The position numbers and the translations under genes are program-made. From Candidatus Nitrosocaldaceae archaeon (GTDB taxonomy: Archaea; Thermoproteota; Nitrososphaeria; Nitrososphaerales; Nitrosocaldaceae): a stretch of 57,341 bases of DNA. The notes under the pieces were generated by a model. That model was not told the origin of the DNA. It saw nothing but the letters and a program-made list of their open reading frames with translations, and searched no databases. Positions 32,235 through 42,670 of the stretch are shown in pieces. The stretch spans positions 1 through 57,341 of the forward strand of contig BPGC01000013.1 in assembly GCA_026002835.1 (NCBI GenBank), read 5' to 3'. Numbering within the stretch: the stretch's first letter is position 1; every line of letters begins with the position of its first letter.

Positions 32235-33318
32235 CTCTAATTAATTTATCAAATGCTTCAAATACGAACATACAATCATATGGTCCTGGTGAAGCTTCAG
32301 GATGAAATTGTACAGCAATATAAGGTTCTTCTTTATGAATAATCCCTTCTACAGTCTTATCATCAGCGTTCTTGAACCAGATCTCAAACTCTGTACTCTC
32401 TAACTTTTTAGGATCTACACAATATCCATGATTTTGGCTAGTTACATATGCTCTCCCCTTATTATCAATACATGGTTTATTCTGACCTCGATGACCATAT
32501 TTCAATTTATAAGTATCAGCATTGGCTGCTAAAGCCATGATCTGATTTCCTAAGCATATGCCAAGTATAGGCAATCCTTCATCAAACAATTCTTTACTCA
32601 ATTTTATAGTCTCGTTGCATAACTTCGGATCTCCAGGTCCATTACTCAATAATACTCCTTTTGGTTTATACCTTCTTATATCATCAATAGTAGCATTATA
32701 TGGTAACCTAACAACCTTGTAATTTAATCTTAATAGATTCCTTATTATGCTATATTTAACACCAGTATCTATCAATACTATAACATCATCATTGATACCA
32801 TACTCTTTTGCCTCTTTGACTGATACCTCTGGAACAAAGTTGATCTCATCATATCTAGCATTCTTCTTCAACTCTTCGAACAATTCTCCTTCATCTATCC
32901 TATCCTTTGAAACCTTTAATGCTCCCATCATAACTCCATTTACCCTCAACTTTTTTGTTAGGCTTCTAGTATCTATTCCATGAATGCCTGGTATACGCTC
33001 TTCATAAAGCCATTCATCTAATGTTTTTGAACAAGACCAATGACTAGCAATTGGTGATAATTCATGAATAATCAATGCTTTAGGTTGTATATGTTCAGCC
33101 TCGAAGTATTTAGGAATGTTATATTCATCTCTGATGTTATAACTCGGAACTCCATAATTACCAACCATGGGATATGTTAGAGTTAACATCTGACCTCTAT
33201 ACGATGGATCCGTTAATGCTTCAGTATAACCTACCATACCCGTATTAAATACAACCTCTCCTACAACCTTAGTAGGGTAACCAAATCCAATACCATCGAG
33301 TACAGTTCCATCCTCCAA
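32218..33318 (-). CDS. carA: Carbamoyl-phosphate synthase small subunit
   Basis: The glutaminase subunit; the class I amidotransferase half has the nucleophile Cys in LGICLGNQIMALA, and the His-Glu pair in VQFHPEASPGPYD. The N-terminal half matches the CarA domain (GMVGYTEALTDPSYRGQMLTL). The best in-frame start is TTG at 33316-33318, giving 366 residues. The first beta strand usually seen in CarA is encoded just upstream (NAKLVL) with no ATG, GTG or TTG before a TGA, so the true start may be a rarer codon such as ATT. Confidence 0.95.
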   Translation of the reverse strand: MEDGTVLDGIGFGYPTKVVGEVVFNTGMVGYTEALTDPSYRGQMLTLTYPMVGNYGVPSYNIRDEYNIPKYFEAEHIQPKALIIHELSPIASHWSCSKTLDEWLYEERIPGIHGIDTRSLTKKLRVNGVMMGALKVSKDRIDEGELFEELKKNARYDEINFVPEVSVKEAKEYGINDDVIVLIDTGVKYSIIRNLLRLNYKVVRLPYNATIDDIRRYKPKGVLLSNGPGDPKLCNETIKLSKELFDEGLPILGICLGNQIMALAANADTYKLKYGHRGQNKPCIDNKGRAYVTSQNHGYCVDPKKLESTEFEIWFKNADDKTVEGIIHKEEPYIAVQFHPEASPGPYDCMFVFEAFDKLIRGEKIG

Positions 33319-33599
33319 TACAAGTTTAGCATTTAAACCATCATACCTAGCATATCTAACTGGAATTTTTAACCCTCATAACATTCTATCTAATCCAGAT
33401 ATAAGTATTATGCTTTAATAAAGTTCATATAACAACTAATGTTTCTTCTAAATTCTTTATCCGATGTCTAAATTCATATACATAGGTTAGTTATGAAATA
33501 GATATTCTAAAATACATACTATATCCTCTCTTATATATTATTAGCTAATATGCGTTATACCCAAAATATATTAATGTTTTATATGAAGATAAATATAAT

Positions 33600-34364
33600 T
33601 TGAGGAATAATTACATAACATTAAACTATGAAGAATTCAAGTTTATTATACCTAGAGGAATAGAATATATTCTCCCATACTATGAGATATGTCTAACAGA
33701 TCATTATAATCTATTACTTGATAATATAGAAGAGTCTGATATATTACTAGATGTTGGTGCAAATATAGGCATCTTTACAGTTCTTGCAAGCAAAAAAGTT
33801 AATAAAGTAATATCAGTAGAACCAGATCCTTATAATTATGAATACTTGAAAAAGAATATAGAACTTAATGATGTAAAGAATGTAATCATAAGTAATAAAG
33901 CGGTATCAAATTATAAAGGAATTACTTTCATATCTAGTAAAGGTAGTCAGTCTAAATTAACCAATAAAGGTATTAAAGTAAATGTTACTACTATAGATGA
34001 TTTGCTTAATGAATATAGAATAGATAGGATAGATGCTTTAAAGATGGATATAGAAGGTTCAGAATATGAAGCATTAGATGGAGAGTTCCTTAATACATGT
34101 AAAAGATTGATGGTAGAGATACATGATGATTCATATGAAGAGATTCATAATAGATTAAAAAGGTATAACTTTAAGATAATAGAATGGAGACCTTCAAAGG
34201 CTGCAATTGTAAAACAATCAGTAAAACATTTTGGACATTTCTGTGATGCTGAATTGAAGAGCAGATTTCCTGCTACTAAGATGATATTTAGATATATATT
34301 TGGTAAGGATATCCCATATATAAATGACAGCAAATTAAAGATGGTATATGCATATAAACTATAG
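33600..34364 (+). CDS. FkbM-family methyltransferase
   Basis: A 254-residue protein with a class I SAM-binding fold of the FkbM type: LLDVGANIGIFTVLASKK near residue 47, the acidic end of strand 2 in ISVEPDPYNYEYLKKNI, and DALKMDIEGSEYEALDG near 145. FkbM proteins O-methylate sugars or small molecules; the acceptor is unknown. The start is taken as TTG 33600, since the nearby ATG at 33583 is in another frame. It is followed 40 bases later by a phosphoesterase on the same strand. Confidence 0.82.
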   Translation: MRNNYITLNYEEFKFIIPRGIEYILPYYEICLTDHYNLLLDNIEESDILLDVGANIGIFTVLASKKVNKVISVEPDPYNYEYLKKNIELNDVKNVIISNKAVSNYKGITFISSKGSQSKLTNKGIKVNVTTIDDLLNEYRIDRIDALKMDIEGSEYEALDGEFLNTCKRLMVEIHDDSYEEIHNRLKRYNFKIIEWRPSKAAIVKQSVKHFGHFCDAELKSRFPATKMIFRYIFGKDIPYINDSKLKMVYAYKL

Positions 34365-34404
34365 ACATAATTTCTATATAGTGTAACATCGAAAGTATAT
34401 TGAA

Positions 34405-35136
34405 GTGTTAATAGTTCAGATATCTGATATTCATGCCGGAGCATACAATCAATCAATATTACTAGATGCAATAGATGAGATAAATGGATTAGAGCCAGAT
34501 GCGGTATTAGTTACAGGAGATCTAACTGAGAATGGATTATTGATAGAGTTTGAAGAAGCTAAGAAGCATATAGATAAGATAAAGGCTAAAGAGGTTATAG
34601 TATTAGCAGGGAACCATGATTATAGGCATACAGGCTATCTATTATTCAAGAAATTCTTCAAGAGTAAGCAGTTATATGAATTTGATGAGTGTATTATAGC
34701 AACATTAAGCACTGCAAGACCTGATAGAGACGAAGGTGAAGTAGGTTATAGACAATGCTTATGGTTAAACGATTCATTAAAAGATAAAGATAGATTAAAG
34801 ATAATTGCCATGCATCATCATCTCATTGCAGCACCAGATACTGGGAGTGATAGGATTATAGTATTAGATGCTGGAGATGTATTACATGCAGCGTTAACAT
34901 CTAAAGTTGATCTTGTATTATGCGGACATAAACATAGACCATGGTTATGGAACCTAGGATCATTAACTATAGGATATGCTGGAACTGTATCTAGCATAAA
35001 GATGAGAGGTTTCTTTCATAACAGTTATAATATAATAGAAATTACTGATAGAATAAAGATCGATTTGAAGATTGTAAATAGAGAAAGGATACCGTTAGAG
35101 AAGATAGTAAGCATGCAAGAATTCGTTGAGAAATAA
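34405..35136 (+). CDS. Calcineurin-like phosphoesterase
   Basis: A 243-residue cytoplasmic metallophosphoesterase starting at GTG 34405. Motifs are complete: VQISDIHAG, VLVTGDLTENG, IVLAGNHDYRH, IIAMHHHLI, and LVLCGHKHRP. The order and spacing match the 3',5'-cyclic-nucleotide phosphodiesterase/Icc-like group. The substrate cannot be told. Confidence 0.87.
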   Translation: MLIVQISDIHAGAYNQSILLDAIDEINGLEPDAVLVTGDLTENGLLIEFEEAKKHIDKIKAKEVIVLAGNHDYRHTGYLLFKKFFKSKQLYEFDECIIATLSTARPDRDEGEVGYRQCLWLNDSLKDKDRLKIIAMHHHLIAAPDTGSDRIIVLDAGDVLHAALTSKVDLVLCGHKHRPWLWNLGSLTIGYAGTVSSIKMRGFFHNSYNIIEITDRIKIDLKIVNRERIPLEKIVSMQEFVEK

Positions 35137-35222
35137 TTATACTTATTAAATAAAATCTCGTTAAATAATATAAAACTTATAATTTCAACTTTGGCAATAT
35201 ATTTTCATTTAATTAAAAAATT

Positions 35223-36137
<915 letters not shown>

Positions 36138-36311
36138 TTCTCCTTGCTCCCTCCTATTAAACCCCTACTATTTAAAAACTTAATTGACATATAAATATTT
36201 CCGTTCTAGTAAATAAGGTTATCGGAAGCCTTTAATCCTTGTTTATATCTTCTTTTATATTTTACAATATATATAGAAAAACTTATCTTACTAATATATT
36301 ATACTTATTGT

Positions 36312-36746
36312 ATGAGGTTAGATGTTAAAAAGATATTAGTTCCTATAGATGGTTCTGAATCTTCATTTGAGGCTGCTAAATATGCATTAAAGATTGCTAA
36401 GATGAATAATGCTAAAGTAACTCTGCTTCATGTGAGTGCTATACCTCCATTCCCTAGATATTTCGAGTCGTTAGAAAAGTATGAGGAAGAGGTTAGGAAA
36501 GAAGCAGAGGAATGGTTTAATAAGATCAAAAATTTTGAAGAAGCTAAAGAGGTTGATATTGATCAAGTTGTCAATACTACAGCATTATCAGTTGTCGAGG
36601 GTATAATACATATAGCAGATGAGGGAAATTTCGATCTAATAATAATAAGCCCTAGAGGGAAATCTAGACTAAAGAGATTATTGTTAGGAAGTGTAACTAC
36701 AGGTGTTGTAACCTATGCAACTTGCCCAGTGTTAGTAGTTAGATGA
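36312..36746 (+). CDS. Universal stress protein (UspA family)
   Basis: A 144-residue single-domain UspA protein. ILVPIDGSESSFEAAKYALK is the family N-terminus and the ATP-binding loop is G-x2-G-x9-G-(S/T)-type: SPRGKSRLKRLLLGSVTTGV, indicating the ATP-binding subgroup. It may act in stress tolerance; no specific role can be read. The following unknown gene starts 12 bases after its stop and is probably co-transcribed. Confidence 0.9.
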   Translation: MRLDVKKILVPIDGSESSFEAAKYALKIAKMNNAKVTLLHVSAIPPFPRYFESLEKYEEEVRKEAEEWFNKIKNFEEAKEVDIDQVVNTTALSVVEGIIHIADEGNFDLIIISPRGKSRLKRLLLGSVTTGVVTYATCPVLVVR

Positions 36747-36758
36747 TTAATATAATAG

Positions 36759-37130
36759 ATGCTATCTAACAAACCTATGAACGAATTTGAAGAGTTGATA
36801 AAGAAAGGAGAGATGAACCTAACTCTAGTTATAGCAGAAGATGAATTGGATAGTAAAGATAATACTATCTATATACTAGAGGTAGATACTAATACCAATG
36901 CTGCTGGAGGTAGAGGAGCGGGATTTGGTTCTAGAAGGTTAAAAAAAATTCATGGTTTTAAGATAAAAGATGGTAATGTTGAGAAGATAGTTGAGAGTAA
37001 TGCTGTAGATGGTATAGATGTAGGATATGTTATCAGATTACCAATAGAGATCAATGGAGAGGAGATTATTGTATCATGTTCAATAGATCCAGAGATGATT
37101 AGTATTTTAAATCAACGTTTTAAAATCTGA
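36759..37130 (+). CDS. Hypothetical protein (up to 123 aa)
   Basis: A soluble protein of 123 residues (or 117 from the ATG at 36777), predominantly beta strands, with a Gly/Arg-rich loop GGRGAGFGSRRLKK at about residue 50. No family is recognised. It is 12 bases downstream of the universal stress protein gene on the same strand. Its 3' end is followed directly by a decayed surface-protein gene on the opposite strand. Confidence 0.65.
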   Translation: MLSNKPMNEFEELIKKGEMNLTLVIAEDELDSKDNTIYILEVDTNTNAAGGRGAGFGSRRLKKIHGFKIKDGNVEKIVESNAVDGIDVGYVIRLPIEINGEEIIVSCSIDPEMISILNQRFKI

Positions 37131-37910
37131 TTACTCTTGCTAATCATTACCATAATATCAATTATCATAGCTAATAAAGGCAATACTGTAATTGGAAACT
37201 CTTATACTACACTACCTATAATCTTTATCTTATGCCAACTATGTGTATAGATGATAGTTACATCTGTCTCATTGTTAATAAATGGTATGGGTTTATCATC
37301 AACAATAACAGTATATGATCCTTTTAATACATTACCTAAATAAACCTCAGCTATACCTACAGTATTCTTTCTCCTTCAGCATTAAAAGATACATTTCATT
37401 AAAACTAAAATCATTTATATCTGAATTGGTTTTTATATTAACAAAAGTCTCTTCCTCTAACATAACTTTCTCTTCTATATTAGGTAATTTATCAACTCTT
37501 ATCAGATAGCTATAATGTATCAATTATATCATTAACATCTTGAATAGAGCATCATATTCATCAACTTTTGCTATTAATAATACTGATATGAATCGCATTG
37601 AACTATTTTGACTTGCAAACATTATCTTATTCTTTGCTGTTATAGTATTATCATTCTCATCAATCTCTTCATATACAGATTCAAACTCTATTCCATCTAG
37701 ATCTCCTATTGCTATATAATTAGCAGATACTAATTCGCAACATTGACTTATAATTTGCTTTACTGGATTTGGAGGTTCTGGTATATTTGCTATATCTCCT
37801 TTAAATTCATCAGTTACCTCTCCTGACATAACCAATATGAACGTAGTTCCATTGTAACTTCTTATATCACATAGAGTTGCTAATATAATATCAGATAAGA
37901 ATCCATCTAT
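37131..37910 (-). pseudogene. Decayed secreted PEFG-type surface protein
   Basis: Minus-strand frames 37835-37524 (TTG start at best, 103 residues, with GEVTDEFKGDIANIPEPPNP) and 37340-37150 encode parts of one exported protein. The last part reads VYLGNVLKGSYTVIVDD, a HSWHKIKIIGSVV segment, then an in-frame TAA (37202-37204), then EFPITVLPLLAMIIDIMVMI. Repairing that stop would give V-V-x-E-F plus a hydrophobic helix, the PEFG-CTERM-like tail of thaumarchaeal surface proteins. The 5' end lacks a start and signal peptide, and frames change near 37345-37520, so it is a pseudogene. Confidence 0.6.
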
Positions 37911-37995
37911 GACAAATTAATGTATACTAAATCTTTAATTATATATTAATAGGTTCTCAAATTGTAAACTAAACTTTAAGTAACGGTTTACTGTT

Positions 37996-38973
37996 ATGCT
38001 TGATATGCAATTGATAGAAGATTGTATGAACAAAGTATTGAATGGAAGAAGCATTAGTATGAAAGAAGCATTAGCCTTAGCAAATTTGGATAATAAATAT
38101 ATAGAAGAGCTTACAAATGCAGCAAATATAATCTGTAGAGAGTTTAATGGGGATAAAGTTGATATAGAATCGTTGATAAATGCTAAATCTGGGAATTGTC
38201 CAGAAGATTGTTTCTTCTGCGCACAATCATCAAGATATAGTTCTAATATAAAGAGATATCCATTGCTAGATAAAGAGGTTATAGCAGAAGCAGCGCAAAA
38301 GGCTAAAGAGGCAGGAGCTAACAGCTTCTGTATAGTTTGTGCATATAGAGAACCTCCAGAAGAAGATTTTAACAAGATCTGCGATACAATCAAATACATA
38401 AAAGATAATGTTGGAATAGAAGTTAATTGCTCATTAGGCTTTTTGACTGATAAGAGAGCAAAAAGACTTAAAGAGTTGGGCGTTAAAAGGTATAATCATA
38501 ATCTAGAAGCATGTAAGAGTTATTTTGATAGAATATGCACTACGCATGATTATGATGATAGAGTAAAGACAGCAAAAAAGGCTAAAGAGAATGGATTAGA
38601 ATTATGTTCTGGAGGTATAATAGGCATGGGAGAAAATCTTCAACAAAGGTTAGAACTAGCATTTGAGGCTAGTATCTTAGAACCAGATGAATTTCCATTG
38701 AATATATTAATACCTAGAGAAGGAACCAAACTTGAAGGAATAGAAACATTAGATCCGTTAGAAGCTATAAAGATGGTATCCATCTATAGATTCATCATGC
38801 CTAAAACAATTATCAAACTTGCTGGAGGTAGAGAAGTTCATCTAGGCAATTTACAATCTATGGCTTTATTAGGAGGAGCTAATGGGATAATAACTGGAGG
38901 TTATCTTACAGTAGGAGGTAATAAACCAGAAGAAGATATAGAGATGATAAGGAATCTAGGCTTAAAGGTATGA
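37996..38973 (+). CDS. bioB: Biotin synthase
   Basis: A 325-residue radical-SAM enzyme that inserts sulfur into dethiobiotin. The SAM-cluster motif is GNCPEDCFFCAQSSRY (C-x3-C-x2-C), the second-cluster and substrate region contains YNHNLEA and TCT-type sequence (ICTTHDYDDR), and the C-terminus has AGGREVHLGNLQ and ALLGGANGIITGGYLTVGGN, diagnostic of BioB. It overlaps bioF by four bases (ATGA), so the two are translationally coupled. Confidence 0.96.
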   Translation: MLDMQLIEDCMNKVLNGRSISMKEALALANLDNKYIEELTNAANIICREFNGDKVDIESLINAKSGNCPEDCFFCAQSSRYSSNIKRYPLLDKEVIAEAAQKAKEAGANSFCIVCAYREPPEEDFNKICDTIKYIKDNVGIEVNCSLGFLTDKRAKRLKELGVKRYNHNLEACKSYFDRICTTHDYDDRVKTAKKAKENGLELCSGGIIGMGENLQQRLELAFEASILEPDEFPLNILIPREGTKLEGIETLDPLEAIKMVSIYRFIMPKTIIKLAGGREVHLGNLQSMALLGGANGIITGGYLTVGGNKPEEDIEMIRNLGLKV

Positions 38974-40079
38974 GATTTAGTAAAGAACTTGAGGAGTTAA
39001 AGAGTAATAATCTATACAGAGAATTAAGAAAGGTTAAAGTATCAAATCCATTTGCTTATATTAATGGTAAAAGATATCTATTGCTATCATCAAACGATTA
39101 TCTTGGTTTATCTAGAGATGAGAGAGTATTAAATGCTATACAAGATTCTTTGGAGCAAGCATCACAATGTAGTTCTAGGCTTATTGCTGGTAATGATCCA
39201 TTATTGGAAGAGTTAGAAGATGAGTTGGCTAAGCATAAAGATATGGAGAAAGCATTAGTTTATCCAACTGGCTATATGGCAAATTTAGCAATAGAAGTAT
39301 TAGTTAATAAAGGTGATCTTATTGTTAGTGATGAATTGAACCATGCTAGTATAATAGATGCTTGTAGATTATCAAGAGCAGATATTAAGATATTCAAACA
39401 TAACGATATTAATGATCTAGAAGATAAATTGAAAGGGAGAGCAGATAACAAGATTGTAATTACTGAAGGTGTATTTAGTATGGATGGTGATTTTGCAAAG
39501 TTAGATGAGATATATAAGATTGTTAAAGAGTATGATGCATTATTAGTATTAGATGATGCTCATGGTGATTTTATATATGGAAATAATTTTAGAGGAACTC
39601 ATGAGCTATTCAATATAAAACCAGATATAATAATAAGTAGTTTGAGCAAGGGTTTAGGTGTATTTGGAGGTTATATTGCTAGTAATAAAGAGATTATAGA
39701 TTACCTTATAAATAGATCGAGAACATTCATCTATACTTCAGCATTACCAGCACATCTAGCATCTGGAGCTATAGAAGCGCTAAAGATAGCTAAAGATGGA
39801 AAGAGACAGAAAAGATTAATAAAAACATACAAGATGCTTAGAAAAGGACTGCTTTCTCTAGGATTTAATATAGTTGGTGATACTCAAATTATACCAATAA
39901 TAGTTGGTGAAGAAGAGAAAGCATTAAAATTATCAAGAAACTTATTAGATAAAGGATTATTAGTTCAAGCAATACGTTATCCTACAGTAAAGAAGGGTAG
40001 TGCTAGGTTAAGATTATCTGTAACGTCTTTACATCTAGAATATATTAATGATATACTTTCTATATTTAAGATAGTATAG
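38970..40079 (+). CDS. bioF: 8-amino-7-oxononanoate synthase (BioF)
   Basis: A 369-residue PLP enzyme of the alpha-oxoamine synthase family, joining pimeloyl thioester and alanine to KAPA. Recognised by LLSSNDYLGLSRD near the N-terminus, GSR-type CSSRLIAGNDPLLEELE, YPTGYMANLA, VLDDAHGDFIYG with the PLP Asp, and the Lys in ISSLSKGLGVFGGYIA. The coupling to bioB argues for BioF rather than 2-amino-3-ketobutyrate ligase. bioA and bioD are not in the window. Confidence 0.93.
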   Translation: MRFSKELEELKSNNLYRELRKVKVSNPFAYINGKRYLLLSSNDYLGLSRDERVLNAIQDSLEQASQCSSRLIAGNDPLLEELEDELAKHKDMEKALVYPTGYMANLAIEVLVNKGDLIVSDELNHASIIDACRLSRADIKIFKHNDINDLEDKLKGRADNKIVITEGVFSMDGDFAKLDEIYKIVKEYDALLVLDDAHGDFIYGNNFRGTHELFNIKPDIIISSLSKGLGVFGGYIASNKEIIDYLINRSRTFIYTSALPAHLASGAIEALKIAKDGKRQKRLIKTYKMLRKGLLSLGFNIVGDTQIIPIIVGEEEKALKLSRNLLDKGLLVQAIRYPTVKKGSARLRLSVTSLHLEYINDILSIFKIV

Positions 40080-40146
40080 TTGTTACCTTATCCCTACTAC
40101 CAAAGGTAACATACGGGTTTATAAAACAACTATTGTAGTAGGTATC

Positions 40147-40866
40147 ATGGCATTAAAGAACAAATGGTCTAGAGATAATAAGAAAGGTTTTAGTAACAAA
40201 TTCAAGAACATGTTTAAATCAAAAGAGCCAATCAAACCAAAGTTCGAAGAAGCACAGAAGAAGTTACATATACAGATCTCAAAGTTAGATATAATATATA
40301 ACAAATTAAAAGAGAAGGATCAGACATTATTCAGCAGAGTTGTAAAATATATGCAAGAGAGAGATATGCAGTCTGCTGCTATATTATCTAGAGAGTTGGC
40401 TCAGGTTAGAAAGATCAAGAGTATGGTTAATTATTCAAAATTGGCATTGGAACAGATCAATCTTAGAATGGGAACTATGACAGAATTAGGTGATGTTGTA
40501 GTTACACTAAATCCTGCTATGGCTGTTATTAATAATATTAAAGGTGATATCAATAATATGATGCCAGAGGTTAGTAATGAGATTAACGAGGTTACAGATC
40601 TATTGAATGAGATAATGATAGATTCTTCAGATATTCCAACTGGTAACCAGTTGCCTATTAACCAACTAACAAATGACGAAGATGTGCAACAAATATTAGA
40701 AGAAGCAACTGCAATAATAGAGAACGATGTTAAAGATAAGATACCAGAACTTCCAACAAGTATGCAAGTTATGAATAATGAACAGTCATTTGTTAAAAAT
40801 GGACAAAATAGACGATATCCAGATCTGCCATCTACTAGAAAGAAGCGTGTTGAATCATTAACATAA
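40147..40866 (+). CDS. cdvB: ESCRT-III-like division protein, CdvB paralog
   Basis: A 239-residue helical protein of the archaeal ESCRT-III (CdvB/Snf7) family: basic first helices (KPKFEEAQKKLHIQISKLD), the Ala-Gln-rich helix LSRELAQVRKIKSMVNYSKLALEQINLRM, then TELGDVVVTLNPAMAVINNI and the MMPEVSNEINEVTDLL helix. The C-terminal tail has two MIM2-like motifs, KIPELP at 198-203 and YPDLP at 224-228, for binding the MIT domain of CdvC, and ends in a basic RKKR stretch absent from the paralog in the cdvC operon. It stands alone, 13 kb from cdvC. It would form polymers at division or membrane-remodelling sites. Confidence 0.9.
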   Translation: MALKNKWSRDNKKGFSNKFKNMFKSKEPIKPKFEEAQKKLHIQISKLDIIYNKLKEKDQTLFSRVVKYMQERDMQSAAILSRELAQVRKIKSMVNYSKLALEQINLRMGTMTELGDVVVTLNPAMAVINNIKGDINNMMPEVSNEINEVTDLLNEIMIDSSDIPTGNQLPINQLTNDEDVQQILEEATAIIENDVKDKIPELPTSMQVMNNEQSFVKNGQNRRYPDLPSTRKKRVESLT

Positions 40867-40901
40867 TTTTTATTCTCTAACATTGATATTGTTTAATATT
40901 T

Positions 40902-41831
40902 TTTGCTTTGTGGACTAACTAACCGATATCTTTATTGATCCTAACAACAAATAATAATGATATTAGCATATAATATAGATGAGAGATTAATAAAAAGGGG
41001 AGAGATATTATTATCATTAGATTTTGTTGATAATTATGAGCAAGAGCTAGCACTAATGAATTAGGAAGACCATATAAGATTACTAATAATTATGCACAAT
41101 TCTTAGCAATAATAAGATATATGTTAGATATATCAGATAATAGAAGGTTTTAGCATTAAATATATTAATACCAGAACTTAAACTAGTAGACTATTCAGAG
41201 ATAAGGAAGAGGCTCATGAAGATCGATTATAAGAAGTTAGATATAAAGAATGATAATATAAGCATATCATTAGACTCATCTCTAAAGTTCATAAATCATA
41301 TATGCTAGAAAGCATGGTATAAAGAAGCATTACATAAAGATACATTTTGCTATTAATGTTAAAACTAAATAGATATGAGGATTACTAATGATGATATTCA
41401 TGAAAGCAGCATTAGATATGTTAAAGGATAATAATATAGATAAGATATATGCTGATGGAGCTTATGATAATATAGCATTATACAAGTTATTAGAGGATAA
41501 TGGTATAGAGGCTATTATTAAACCTAGAATGAATGCTAGAGATGATAGTATTAGTAATATTAGGAATGAGAATGTTAGATGTATTAAGCAATTAGGATAT
41601 AAAGAATGGTCTAAGTATATGGTAAGAGATGGATAGTAGAATCAGTATTCTCTACATTTAAGAGATTATTTAATGAGTATTGTTTATCTAATAGTATGAA
41701 TGGTATAGTTAAAGAGTTAAGAGCAAAGGTATGGATATACAATATGTTAGTTAGGATGGTATAAAAGAGAAAGTATAGATAATGAGATATTGTAATGATA
41801 ATAATATGTTATAATTGATCCACAAAGCAAA
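40902..41831 (+). mobile_element. Decayed IS5-like element
   Basis: The segment is bounded by a perfect 13-base inverted repeat, TTTGCTTTGTGGA at 40902-40914 and its complement at 41819-41831. Between them a plus-strand transposase is broken by several stops and frameshifts: RRGEILLSLDF-like RGEILLSLDFVDNYEQEL near 41000, SISLDSSLKF near 41270, KIYADGAYDNIALYKLLEDN near 41445 and a WIVESVFSTFKRLF-like stretch near 41640. It is homologous to the intact transposase at 21452. No clear target duplication remains, so it is old. Confidence 0.85.
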
Positions 41832-41857
41832 GAAAGTTATAAATTATTACAAAAATA

Positions 41858-42175
41858 TTAAGTTTCTTTAACCACTTCATCAAATATGACTTCTATTATA
41901 TTATATTCGCCTTCTTGTATACGCTTAAACTGCTCATTAAGATATTTCTCAGCTTCTTCTGGTTTATCAACTAGATTCTTCTTTGCTAATGCTAATGCTA
42001 GAACATATATAGCAGAGTTTGCACGTTTTGGAAAGTTAGTCTTTCTTAATTGATGTTTCTCAATAAACCTTCCTAATGATGTAAATACTATAGAATATGC
42101 TTCGTCCTTCACTTCTTGCGGATAATTCTCTTCTAATAATCTAAATGCTTCTACCTCTGGATCTAACTCACTCAT
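41858..42175 (-). CDS. Hypothetical protein (105 aa)
   Basis: A helical, acidic protein of 105 residues; no family recognised. It has a helical core (EEAEKYLNEQFKRIQEGEYN) and no Cys, membrane segment or signal peptide. The 3' end lies 26 bases from the end of the decayed IS, which therefore inserted close to it without breaking it. Confidence 0.55.
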   Translation of the reverse strand: MSELDPEVEAFRLLEENYPQEVKDEAYSIVFTSLGRFIEKHQLRKTNFPKRANSAIYVLALALAKKNLVDKPEEAEKYLNEQFKRIQEGEYNIIEVIFDEVVKET

Positions 42176-42268
42176 GTTCTAAGGAGAGATAATTGAGTTA
42201 TTAAATTTTACGTAGAATTGTTCGAGTAATATTAGTAATATTAGTAATGTCTATTTTGTTTAATCCAA

Positions 42269-42601
42269 TTAAGGTTTAGTCTTTATATAATAATCTTCTA
42301 ATAGATGTATGTTATCCTCTTTTAACAGTTTATCTATTATAGATGGTAATATATGTTTCATAACTCGTGGCAAATCGGTATCTGGGCATATCAAACCTTC
42401 ATGAAGCAAGATAATAAATTCTATATTTCCTAATTGTTTAGTTAACACTCTAGGTGTAATTGAATCTATAATAGATATGAATTCTTCACTATTATTATGT
42501 TTCCGCCATTCTAATATATCTTCAAATCTATTATGATCATAACACCATACAGATGATCTTTTGTAGAATCTGGATTTATACATCGTTGCACAGTTATACA
42601 T
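42269..42601 (-). CDS. Hypothetical protein (110 aa)
   Basis: A 110-residue protein with a basic, aromatic N-terminus (MYKSRFYKRSSVWCYDHN) and a helical remainder including PRVLTKQLGNIEFIILLHEG. The start could also be the second Met. No family is recognised. It follows the phosphodiesterase-like gene on the same strand by 69 bases. Confidence 0.5.
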   Translation of the reverse strand: MYNCATMYKSRFYKRSSVWCYDHNRFEDILEWRKHNNSEEFISIIDSITPRVLTKQLGNIEFIILLHEGLICPDTDLPRVMKHILPSIIDKLLKEDNIHLLEDYYIKTKP

Positions 42602-42670
42602 AAATATACATTAGATATCAAAATATTAAATAATTGTCTCTGTTAATTAGATTATAAATCTGACGATTGA

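Noticed and set aside
37315..37509. Plus-strand 64-codon frame in the gap after the 123-aa gene
   Set aside because: It is antisense to the decayed surface-protein gene and has no protein-like features.
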